A stretch of 5,011 bases of DNA from CBDVBL01 sp965555375. Its GTDB lineage: Bacteria > Zixibacteria > MSB-5A5 > UBA10806. Of the stretch, positions 1 through 5,011 are shown piece by piece; the stretch's first letter is position 1; every line of letters begins with the position of its first letter. The translations under genes and the position numbers were made by a program. Below the pieces are notes generated by a model. The model was given only the letters and a program-made list of their open reading frames with translations, searched no databases and had not been told where the DNA came from. The stretch is from contig CBEWDL010000190.1 in the NCBI GenBank assembly GCA_965555375.1, positions 1-5,011 of the forward strand, written 5' to 3'.

Positions 1-942
1 CCGAAAAATCGGATCAGCCCGTATTTCTTCGGCTCCAATATGATAATTGACTACGAGGGTGACGATTGCTACAACGGCGGTTCCTGGACGCTTGGAGCGG
101 GGCTCTTCGGCGTCGGTATCCTCTGGGATATGAAAGGTAACGACAGATATTTCGGTGATACGTTCACGCAGGGGGCCGGGTGCTTCGGTGTCGGCATTTT
201 GCGGGACGATGAAGGCAATGACTCTTACCGGGCGGCCCTGTTCGCCCAGGGTTTCGGTTTCGTCGATGGTATCGGTGTATTGATAGATGATTCAGGAAAC
301 GATAATTACTTCGCCGGTGGCAAATATAAAGATATTTTGCGATACGATGATCACTACTTATCCCTTTCGCAAGGATTTGCCTACGGTATCAGGCCGAAAA
401 TGTCCGGTGGAGTCGGCATGTTAATCGATAAGGCCGGTAACGATGTTTACGTCTCCGATATTTTTGGGCAGGGTGCATCCTACTGGTACGGTCTGGGGAT
501 TCTGGCCGACGGCGGCGGTAACGATCAATATATATCGTTTCAATACGCCCAGGGGAACGGCACTCATATGTCTTTGGGCATCCTCTGTGATATATCCGGC
601 GACGACGTTTACTCCGCCAAGGGTGTTTCCCAGGGATGCGGCCATGATCGGGCTGCGGGGATGCTTATCGATCTCGACGGTGATGATAACTACAATGCGT
701 ATGATCTCTGTCAGGGGGCTGGCTCGGCCAATGGCCTCGGCATTCTGGCGGATGTTCGAGGTAAAGATATCTATATCGTCCGATCCGACAAAAACACGCA
801 GGGATACGGCAACCCCCGTCGGGATTACGGCTCAATCGGCATCTTTCTGGATTTAGGCGGGGAAGATGGATATTCGGGTGGCAGGGGGGCCGATTCGACC
901 TGGTGGACTTATTCCAAATGGGGTGTGGGAATAGATAAATGA
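1..942 (+). CDS. Tandem GND-Y repeat protein, 5' truncated by the window edge
   Basis: The frame is open from base 1, so the N-terminus lies outside the window. The ATG at 40 falls inside a repeat unit and is not a credible start. From that Met, ten units follow, mostly 26-27 residues (about 80 bp): 1-26, 27-52, 53-79, 80-126, 127-153, 154-180, 181-207, 208-234, 235-267 and 268-300. The consensus is roughly G-[IVM]-L-x-D-x-x-G-[ND]-D-x-Y, a variable stretch, then Q-G-x-G and a Gly-rich turn. Unit 4 carries an insertion of about 20 residues, and the last two units are 33 residues. The regular Gly/Asp/Tyr spacing suggests a solenoid or beta-roll-like fold, with the acidic G-N-D clusters as possible metal sites. 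It recalls RTX repeats but has about three times their period. Function is unknown; surface or periplasmic location is inferred from composition and from the exported neighbour. The stop overlaps the next start (ATGA), which implies translational coupling. Confidence 0.85.
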   Translation, partial: PKNRISPYFFGSNMIIDYEGDDCYNGGSWTLGAGLFGVGILWDMKGNDRYFGDTFTQGAGCFGVGILRDDEGNDSYRAALFAQGFGFVDGIGVLIDDSGNDNYFAGGKYKDILRYDDHYLSLSQGFAYGIRPKMSGGVGMLIDKAGNDVYVSDIFGQGASYWYGLGILADGGGNDQYISFQYAQGNGTHMSLGILCDISGDDVYSAKGVSQGCGHDRAAGMLIDLDGDDNYNAYDLCQGAGSANGLGILADVRGKDIYIVRSDKNTQGYGNPRRDYGSIGIFLDLGGEDGYSGGRGADSTWWTYSKWGVGIDK

Positions 943-1850
943 AACGGGCGATTATAACATTTGTGTTGATTCTTGCAATGAAGACGTTGGCTCAAACCGA
1001 GTCCGGCTCCATCAACCACGTAGTCGACTCTCTTTTTACGAGAGCCTCATCAGGTGAGTTGAAATACCGTGACCTGGTGCAGCCATCGAAAGAAGCCTTA
1101 GGTGAGATGGGCGAGAACGCGGTGCCCCGCCTGGTCGAGAAGATGACAACACAGGATGCCCGCGAGATGCATACGCTGGTTGATATCTTCAAACTGATCG
1201 GCCGTCCTGCCGTGCCCCTGATCATTGAAGCCCTGGGAGCGGAAGATCCTTATAAGAGGCGGCTGGCGGCGCGAGCGCTGGGCGATATGAAGGATACGAC
1301 GGCAGTAGATGGCCTGTTGCGATATACCGATGATCCCGATTACCGTATCAGAGCCGGCGTGATCGGGGCGCTGGGGAAGATCGGCGATTCCCGAGGCGTG
1401 GCACCATCGACAGCGGCTTTGCAAGACGAGGATTATCTGGTTCGCACGGCGGCAGCCGTGTCGCTGTCTTTTCTGGCGGATTCATCGACAATAGGCGTCT
1501 TGTTAGAGGCCCTATCCGATCCGTATTACGGCGTTCGCTACAAGGCAGTAGAAGCCCTCTCGAACATTGGAAAACCATCAGTGGTTCCGCTGAAAGAATC
1601 TTTATCGAGCGTTGATGATACTGTAGCATTCTATCTGCTGATCGAAGCGGCCGGCAATCTGAGGGATAAAAAGCTTATCAAACCGTTATCTAAAATTCTT
1701 GTCTCGGAGGATCCCATGGCACGTGCTTTTGCCGCAGAAGCGCTTGCGAAAATAGATACGAAAAAAACGAAAAAGATTCTTCGGAAAAGAAAGGCTGAAG
1801 AGACTCATCCATTTGTCCTGAGCAAACTATCAGCAATTGAACTGGATTAG
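939..1850 (+). CDS. Predicted exported HEAT-repeat protein
   Basis: This is a 303-residue protein. Residues 1-18 look like a Sec signal peptide: K-R at the N-terminus, a hydrophobic run at 4-14 and possible cleavage after T-L-A at residue 18, although Lys15 makes it imperfect. From about residue 43 to 285 the chain is a series of roughly eight helical-hairpin units of about 31 residues. They show the PBS-lyase-type HEAT pattern, such as D-P-x-x-x-R-x-x-A-x-x-A-L-G and A-V-P-x-L; clear units start near 73, 104, 135, 166, 197 and 259. No catalytic motif is visible. HEAT arrays serve as protein-binding scaffolds, so the likely role is a periplasmic binding or assembly factor, perhaps for the repeat protein encoded just upstream. 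The C-terminus (273-288) is rich in lysine. The ATG at 939 overlaps the preceding stop and has a GGGA at 927-930 as a plausible ribosome site. No specific function can be assigned. Confidence 0.88.
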   Translation: MKRAIITFVLILAMKTLAQTESGSINHVVDSLFTRASSGELKYRDLVQPSKEALGEMGENAVPRLVEKMTTQDAREMHTLVDIFKLIGRPAVPLIIEALGAEDPYKRRLAARALGDMKDTTAVDGLLRYTDDPDYRIRAGVIGALGKIGDSRGVAPSTAALQDEDYLVRTAAAVSLSFLADSSTIGVLLEALSDPYYGVRYKAVEALSNIGKPSVVPLKESLSSVDDTVAFYLLIEAAGNLRDKKLIKPLSKILVSEDPMARAFAAEALAKIDTKKTKKILRKRKAEETHPFVLSKLSAIELD

Positions 1851-1854
1851 AGTT

Positions 1855-3090
1855 ATGGATCTCGAAAAACGTCTATATGAAACGCTAAAGCATCATAAAA
1901 CGAATTCGGCTGCGCCCGAACAGGATCTCTTCAAGCAACCTTCCGTCGGCTATATACGGGAAACCGATTTGGGGCCGGTCTGGGGCGTGGAGACTGTTTA
2001 TGACGAAGGTTATATGCATGGCCAGATCGAACTGTCATGCAGTATCCCTCGGTCTGCCGTGGAATTTTTTAATTCATCCGGCGCAGAATACGATGTCGAT
2101 TTCAGCCAGATAGCGGTGATCGATACCGAGACCACCAGCCTGGCGGGAGGAACGGGCACATATCCGTTTATCGCGGGTATTGGATTCTGGTCTGATAATA
2201 AATTTGTGGTGCGGCAATATATACTGCGCGATTTTTGCGAGGAACCCGCACAGCTTCTGGCATTATCTGATGACTTAGGAAACAACACGGGTCTATTAAC
2301 CTATAACGGAAAATCGTTCGATATACCGCTTCTTCGCACCAGGTATCGGATCAATCGTTTAGCAATCCCTTTTGCGGGATACCCCCATATAGATCTGGTT
2401 CATCCATGCCGCCGAATCTATAAGAAACATTTCGAATCGTTCAACCTGTCATTGTTAGAGGCCATGATTGTTGGGTTCGAAAGGGTCGATGATGTCCCAT
2501 CCCATCTAATCCCGGGAATCTATTTCGATTATTTGCAGAACCGGGATGATAATCTCTTGATACCGATCTTGAATCACAACCGCGATGATATAGTCAGTCT
2601 TTACCTTCTGGCGCAGGAGACCGCCCGTCGGATAGACCTGGCGTTATCCGGCGTTTGCGAGGATGACAGACTCTTGCTGTCGTTGGGGCAGATTCTGTAC
2701 CGGTCGAAAGAATACGAGCGATCCCGAACCTTGCTGGATTCGATTAAACCTCAATTCGCCCCTGAGGGAATAGCGGATGAAACGATCCTGTACAAATCGC
2801 TGCTTACTAAAAAGGTAAAAGATTGGGAAACGGCTCAGGCGATCTGGCACGATATGATAAGGTCAGGCAAGTATGGATGTTACCCATACATTGAACTGGC
2901 TAAACATCTCGAACATCGACAGAAAAACCCAAAGGCCGCACTGGATTTGACCAATGCCGCTTTAAGGCTTTTAGAGTTTGAGCGAGAATTCGCCTCCGAG
3001 ATTTCATACGCTAATATCCTGTTATCGTTAAAGAGAAGACAGAGTAGACTTCTGAGAAAAACATCTTCAATAAAAAAAGGCGTCGGCTGA
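1855..3090 (+). CDS. mrfB: YprB/MrfB-family DEDD 3'-5' exonuclease with C-terminal TPR-like region
   Basis: This is a 411-residue protein, close to the roughly 413 residues of Bacillus subtilis YprB (MrfB), a DnaQ-like exonuclease that acts with the helicase MrfA in repair of mitomycin C damage. The RNase H-like fold spans about residues 85-255. Exo I is D-T-E-T-T with D90 and E92, followed by the Gly-rich A-G-G-T-G. Exo II is T-Y-N-G-K-S-F-D with D156. Exo III is H-N-R-D-D with H241 and D245. The H-x3-D spacing and the placement of all acidic residues fit what I recall of MrfB. The D-L-V-H-P-C-R-R and L-I-P-G-I-Y-F-D-Y segments are also family features. Residues 272-375 are helical and TPR-like, probably for partner binding. 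The ATG at 1855, 4 nt after the HEAT gene's stop, is preferred over an in-frame TTG at 1837 that would add six residues and has no ribosome site. No helicase partner is in the window. The protein is expected to be cytoplasmic. Confidence 0.88.
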   Translation: MDLEKRLYETLKHHKTNSAAPEQDLFKQPSVGYIRETDLGPVWGVETVYDEGYMHGQIELSCSIPRSAVEFFNSSGAEYDVDFSQIAVIDTETTSLAGGTGTYPFIAGIGFWSDNKFVVRQYILRDFCEEPAQLLALSDDLGNNTGLLTYNGKSFDIPLLRTRYRINRLAIPFAGYPHIDLVHPCRRIYKKHFESFNLSLLEAMIVGFERVDDVPSHLIPGIYFDYLQNRDDNLLIPILNHNRDDIVSLYLLAQETARRIDLALSGVCEDDRLLLSLGQILYRSKEYERSRTLLDSIKPQFAPEGIADETILYKSLLTKKVKDWETAQAIWHDMIRSGKYGCYPYIELAKHLEHRQKNPKAALDLTNAALRLLEFEREFASEISYANILLSLKRRQSRLLRKTSSIKKGVG

Positions 3091-3104
3091 AACTAACCGA
3101 CGCC
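3072..3104 (-). terminator. Intrinsic terminator of the beta-helix lipoprotein gene, nested in the 3' end of mrfB
   Basis: A perfect 8-bp GC-rich inverted repeat (GGCGTCGG at 3079-3086, CCGACGCC at 3097-3104) encloses a 10-nt loop. Seven A residues at 3072-3078 flank it on the left. Read on the - strand this is a GC stem followed directly by a run of seven U, 21 nt past the lipoprotein stop codon: a textbook Rho-independent terminator. On the + strand the stem is followed by only a short T run (GGATTTT), so stopping of mrfB transcripts would be weaker. The mrfB stop codon sits in the loop. Confidence 0.85.
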
Positions 3105-3110
3105 GTGATG

Positions 3111-3141
3111 GATTTTCCAGATAGGCTATTGATTTTCCAGA
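3111..3141. repeat. Short 11-bp direct repeat at the 3' end of the lipoprotein gene
   Basis: GATTTTCCAGA occurs at 3111-3121 and again at 3131-3141, a 20-bp period. The right copy overlaps the last codons (Leu-Glu-Asn-Gln) of the minus-strand lipoprotein gene. The left copy lies just beyond its stop. It is most simply a small local duplication with no evident function. Confidence 0.5.
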
Positions 3142-4256
3142 ATAACCGGCCCGGATGTCCCGCCGGACTCCTCGTCATCATAGATGAGATTATCGTTTGC
3201 GCCTGGCGGTTCGAATTGCCACGTATTTCCGACAGCCCAGATTGTGTCGGGAGAACCGTTGTAAATCAAGTATTGATCGCAATCCCGAATTGTATTTCCG
3301 CCGGCATCAGTCGAATCATTCGTTCCCAGATCAGGCCTGCTGGAATCGAGGATATGTAACCCATAGATCCCGCAATCTGTAATCTGATTGTCCCTGATCA
3401 TCGGCTCCGCGGAATCGGCGGTGGCAATACCGATAGATGCGCCGGTGATTATGTTGGATTCTATAAAAGGTCGCGGCGAAAAAGAGCCTTTGGCGTAGAT
3501 GCCGAAATAGCTGGAAACGATATGGTTATTTTTTAATTTTGTCTGCATTCCGGGCAATAGCCAGACGCCCACGCCGTTGAGGTCGGCAGTGGAGATATTC
3601 AGTCTTTCTATTGTAATAGCATCGCCGTTGACAGAGAAAACGGCCCCGGATTCATCGTGGCTTCCGCCTGGTCCGATCACATAAGTAGAATCAGCTCCGG
3701 CTCCCCTGATCTTGGCTCCAAACCCGAGCTCGATAGGAAATGCCTCGCCCCCCTCCAGATTATACTCGCCGGCGCCTACTACTACAATCTGATCAATGTC
3801 AGCCTGGGTTATGGCGAAAGATATAGTGCGATAAGGGTTGTTTCTGGAGCCCGTTCCCTCGGTATCCGAACCTGATATGCTGACATACACTTTTGTCGGG
3901 TCGACCAGAATCACCCAGGCCGTTCCGGATTCCGAGGGGTCCTCCTCTGAAATGGCAGAGATTTCCACCGAATCGATATCGGGTTCGGCTCCCGGCGCCT
4001 CATATAATCCCGTCTCGTCGATCGTGCCGAAGATTCCGTCGCCGCCGGGTATGTCTTCGACCAGCCATGATACGTTTTCGTTGTTAGTGCCGAAGACGAA
4101 AACCGTAAATTGCTGGGTGGTATTCAGGTCGAGTACTGCCCTGGTCGGACTTACGGTAACAGTGATTTCTATTTCCTGCCCGCCGTCGGTGGTTTTGTCG
4201 TCGCCGCATCCTACGAGAAAAAGAGCTGCAGCAGTCAAAAATATCGCTTTGCGCAT
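3126..4256 (-). CDS. Lipoprotein with Ig-like domain and right-handed beta-helix (DUF1565-like)
   Basis: This is a 376-residue predicted lipoprotein. Residues 1-17 form a lipoprotein signal peptide: R-K, a hydrophobic run, and lipobox L-V-G-C with the lipidated Cys at 17. Position +2 is Gly rather than Asp, so by the E. coli Lol rule it would go to the outer membrane. Residues 29-118 resemble a bacterial Ig-like (Big_2-type) domain: V-S-P-T at the start, a central Trp64 and G-L-Y-E-A-P. From 122 the V-Y-V-S-I-S-G-S-D segment and N-P-Y-R-T-I-S-F-A-I open a DUF1565/pectin-lyase-like beta-helix. Its turns run to about 345, shown by recurring N-x-I and G-I-x motifs (N-N-H-I, S-N-I-I, D-N-Q-I, N-T-I). 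Such helices often bind or cleave polysaccharides, but no catalytic residues can be assigned, so a cell-surface or adhesive role is equally possible. The ATG at 4256 is chosen over upstream in-frame starts because it yields the lipobox and has a strong ribosome site. The gene converges on mrfB with a 35-bp gap. Confidence 0.88.
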   Translation of the reverse strand: MRKAIFLTAAALFLVGCGDDKTTDGGQEIEITVTVSPTRAVLDLNTTQQFTVFVFGTNNENVSWLVEDIPGGDGIFGTIDETGLYEAPGAEPDIDSVEISAISEEDPSESGTAWVILVDPTKVYVSISGSDTEGTGSRNNPYRTISFAITQADIDQIVVVGAGEYNLEGGEAFPIELGFGAKIRGAGADSTYVIGPGGSHDESGAVFSVNGDAITIERLNISTADLNGVGVWLLPGMQTKLKNNHIVSSYFGIYAKGSFSPRPFIESNIITGASIGIATADSAEPMIRDNQITDCGIYGLHILDSSRPDLGTNDSTDAGGNTIRDCDQYLIYNGSPDTIWAVGNTWQFEPPGANDNLIYDDEESGGTSGPVILENQ

Positions 4257-4260
4257 AATT

Positions 4261-4268
4261 CTCCCTTC
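4261..4268 (-). promoter_or_regulatory. Shine-Dalgarno sequence of the beta-helix lipoprotein gene
   Basis: Read on the - strand, GAAGGGAG lies 4 nt (AATT) upstream of the ATG at 4256. It decides the start: longer in-frame extensions, up to position 4406, would encode a basic leader overlapping the upstream gene and would hide the lipoprotein signal. Confidence 0.75.
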
Positions 4269-4290
4269 ATAGTTAGAAGTCGCAACAGGT

Positions 4291-4318
4291 AATATAATGC
4301 AAAATGGAAATATGGCAA
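4291..4318 (-). promoter_or_regulatory. Predicted sigma70-type promoter for the lipoprotein gene
   Basis: On the - strand, TTGCCA (4318-4313) and TATATT (4296-4291) are separated by 16 nt. Each matches the sigma70 consensus hexamer at five of six positions. Transcription would begin near 4284, giving a leader of about 28 nt that contains the Shine-Dalgarno sequence. The promoter lies in the 73-bp gap after the upstream membrane-protein gene, so the lipoprotein can be transcribed independently, with possible read-through from upstream as well. Confidence 0.5.
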
Positions 4319-4329
4319 CTGAAACAAGG

Positions 4330-4641
4330 CTATTTTTTCTTTTTTGTTTTTTTCTTGCCTGATTCTTTCTTCTCCGATGGCCTGGCCCTGAGCTGTTCCA
4401 CCCCACCCAGTATATTATCCATATATTCCAGTGTAAGTTCCCTGTAAAGCGATTCTTTTTTTAGTCTATCTTCGTCCGTGTTGTCCGGCAGAGCGTCGAT
4501 TTTACCGCGGAGCCGGGCCAGACGGCTTTTAGCGGTAACCTTTTTTGCCCGTTCCCTGCGGGTCAGGATTAAAGACCAGATCAAAAGAACAACAACGAGC
4601 ATAAGGGCAATAAATGAGAGGTAGGAGATGAGGTTTTCCAT
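4330..4641 (-). CDS. Small single-pass membrane protein with lysine-rich tail
   Basis: This is a 103-residue protein that I do not recognise. Residues 5-27 form one strongly hydrophobic membrane helix, followed at once by R-R-E-R and further basic residues. By the positive-inside rule the tail is therefore cytoplasmic. Residues 30-90 are highly charged and probably helical or coiled-coil. The last 14 residues are mostly lysine (K-K-E-S-G-K-K-K-T, then four Lys), which produces the conspicuous T/C-rich tract at 4333-4372 on the + strand. The ATG at 4641 places the membrane helix at the N-terminus. An in-frame TTG at 4707 would add 22 residues and has no support. No clear Shine-Dalgarno is present (only AGG 2 nt away). 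The gene precedes the lipoprotein gene by 73 bp on the same strand. The basic tail could bind nucleic acid, ribosomes or acidic lipids, but this is speculation. Confidence 0.72.
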   Translation of the reverse strand: MENLISYLSFIALMLVVVLLIWSLILTRRERAKKVTAKSRLARLRGKIDALPDNTDEDRLKKESLYRELTLEYMDNILGGVEQLRARPSEKKESGKKKTKKKK

Positions 4642-4648
4642 GGCCTGA

Positions 4649-4677
4649 AAATTAGCAGTGCTTTTAAGCAAGGTCAA
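4649..4677 (-). promoter_or_regulatory. Possible promoter of the small membrane-protein gene, with palindromic spacer
   Basis: On the - strand, TTGACC (4677-4672) and TAATTT (4654-4649) are 17 nt apart. A TG one base before the -10 gives an extended -10 look. The -35 is good (five of six), the -10 poor (three of six). The spacer contains the palindrome TGCTT-TT-AAGCA (4659-4670), a possible operator. The predicted transcript would start within 1-2 nt of the ATG at 4641, so the mRNA would be leaderless or nearly so. Confidence 0.3.
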
Positions 4678-4731
4678 GGATAAATAATGGCACTGGAGAA
4701 GGCTCAACTTGCCGGTATTATGGGCTTCTTG

Positions 4732-4774
4732 GTAGGTCGGGTTTTATGCCGTCATTAGGTGGACAAAACCCGAC
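4732..4774 (+). repeat. REP-like palindrome with GTAG tetranucleotide, next to the RAYT gene
   Basis: GTAG at 4732-4735 is followed directly by a perfect 10-bp inverted repeat: GTCGGGTTTT at 4736-4745 and AAAACCCGAC at 4765-4774, with a 19-nt interior. Within the interior, CCGTC (4749-4753) and GGTGG (4758-4762) can form a second stem around ATTA with two G-T wobbles, giving a long imperfect hairpin. In enterobacterial REP elements a conserved GTAG lies 5' of an imperfect hairpin and is recognised by the REP-associated transposase. The same layout sits here 10 nt beyond the stop codon of such a transposase. No T run follows on either strand, so it is not a standard terminator. Only one copy lies in the window, so repetition in the genome is inferred. 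Confidence 0.7.
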
Positions 4775-4784
4775 ATTTATTGAA

Positions 4785-5011
4785 TTACTCCCCAAATCCG
4801 CCTTCAAATTTCGGTTTTTCAATAACGCCCCAATCCCTTTGATAATATCCTTCTTCAAAGAAGCCATACAAAGATGAGTATTCATATTTGAAAGGACCAT
4901 CAATCAACGCGTGCTTCACCGGATTATAATGAATATAATCGAGATGTTGGTTCATATCACGTTCGTTTCTAATAATATGATCCCAGAACCGATTTTGCCA
5001 TATTCTATTCT
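4785..5011 (-). CDS. REP-associated tyrosine transposase (RAYT, Y1 family), C-terminal part
   Basis: The frame is read on the - strand from the window's right edge to a TAA at 4785-4787. It gives 74 residues of a protein whose start is outside the window. The visible segment carries family signatures in order: I-W-Q-N-R-F-W-D-H-I-I-R (about 3-14 of the visible part), M-N-Q-H-L-D-Y-I-H-Y-N-P-V-K-H (19-33), and Y-E-Y-S-S-L-Y-G-F-F with Y-Y-Q-R-D-W-G (42-61). These match the C-terminal half of IS200-like Y1 transposases of the RAYT group. Those enzymes cut single-stranded DNA at REP hairpins through an HUH motif and one tyrosine; the Tyr of D-Y-I-H-Y-N-P is the likely nucleophile, while the HUH motif would lie upstream, outside the window. 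No disabling mutation is seen in this part. RAYTs are usually single-copy domesticated genes that maintain REP sequences. The adjacent GTAG-hairpin supports the assignment. Confidence 0.9.
   Translation of the reverse strand, partial: NRIWQNRFWDHIIRNERDMNQHLDYIHYNPVKHALIDGPFKYEYSSLYGFFEEGYYQRDWGVIEKPKFEGGFGE

Noticed and set aside
40..42. ATG at 40 as the true start of the repeat protein
   Set aside because: It sits where other units have the residue before I-L/I-I-D in the repeat, the frame is open upstream, and no ribosome site or signal peptide follows. The gene is cut by the window edge.
443..856. Alternative + strand frame of 137 codons, and minus-strand frames opposite the three + strand genes
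   Set aside because: They overlap genes with clear repeats or catalytic motifs, show no coherent domains, and are expected by-products of regular codon patterns in the true frames.
40..942. Classification of the GND-Y repeats as RTX (hemolysin-type) calcium-binding repeats
   Set aside because: RTX nonapeptides repeat every 9 residues as G-G-x-G-x-D-x-x-x. Here the period is 26-27 residues with a different consensus and a conserved Q-G-x-G.
1837..1854. TTG at 1837 as the start of the MrfB-like gene
   Set aside because: It would add six residues overlapping the HEAT gene, with no Shine-Dalgarno. The ATG at 1855 directly after the HEAT stop is simpler.
3838..4272. A 144-codon + strand frame opposite the lipoprotein gene
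   Set aside because: It is antisense to the Ig-like domain and signal peptide of a well-supported lipoprotein, is rich in Ser/Pro as typical of shadow frames, and has no motif.
4257..4406. N-terminal extension of the lipoprotein to an ATG at 4406
   Set aside because: The extension is very basic, overlaps the end of the upstream gene and buries the lipoprotein signal. The start at 4256 has a strong ribosome site and a canonical lipobox.
4736..4774. The palindrome beyond the RAYT stop as a Rho-independent terminator
   Set aside because: The 10-bp stem has a 19-nt interior and is not followed by a T run on either strand. The flanking GTAG and the RAYT gene favour a REP-like element, though some transcription stopping cannot be excluded.
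4718..4903. A 61-codon minus-strand open frame near the right edge
   Set aside because: It is out of frame with the RAYT coding sequence, which shows strong family motifs over the same bases. It also runs through the REP-like palindrome and has no recognisable protein features.

Overview
This window looks like chromosomal DNA of a diderm bacterium. The lineage is a tentative inference. A lipoprotein with an Ig-like domain plus a beta-helix, a secreted HEAT-repeat protein, a tandem GND-Y repeat protein and a RAYT-type transposase together suggest an uncultured FCB-type phylum (Zixibacteria or Latescibacteria-like). No rRNA or marker gene is present to settle it. Nearly all of the window is coding; no tRNA, rRNA or CRISPR array was seen.

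Positions 1-3090 (+ strand) hold a tightly packed three-gene run that enters from the left edge. It begins with the 3' part of a protein built from ten tandem units carrying a D-x-x-G-N-D-x-Y signature. Next comes a predicted exported HEAT-repeat protein, overlapping the first gene by ATGA. Last is a full-length homologue of the Bacillus YprB/MrfB 3'-5' exonuclease, starting 4 nt after the HEAT gene's stop. The first two genes look extracytoplasmic and structural, while the third is a cytoplasmic DNA-repair nuclease, so the grouping is unexpected.

Positions 3079-4641 (- strand) hold two genes converging on mrfB. One encodes a small single-pass membrane protein with a lysine-rich tail. The other encodes a lipoprotein with an Ig-like domain followed by a right-handed beta-helix of the DUF1565/pectin-lyase-like type. 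The lipoprotein gene has a recognisable promoter and a strong Shine-Dalgarno sequence. It ends in an intrinsic terminator whose hairpin lies inside the last codons of mrfB.

Positions 4732-5011 hold the C-terminal 74 codons of a REP-associated tyrosine transposase (RAYT, Y1/HUH family), read on the - strand and running off the right edge. Ten nucleotides beyond its stop is a GTAG tetranucleotide joined to a perfect 10-bp inverted repeat. This has the architecture of a REP element and is the most interesting non-coding structure in the window.
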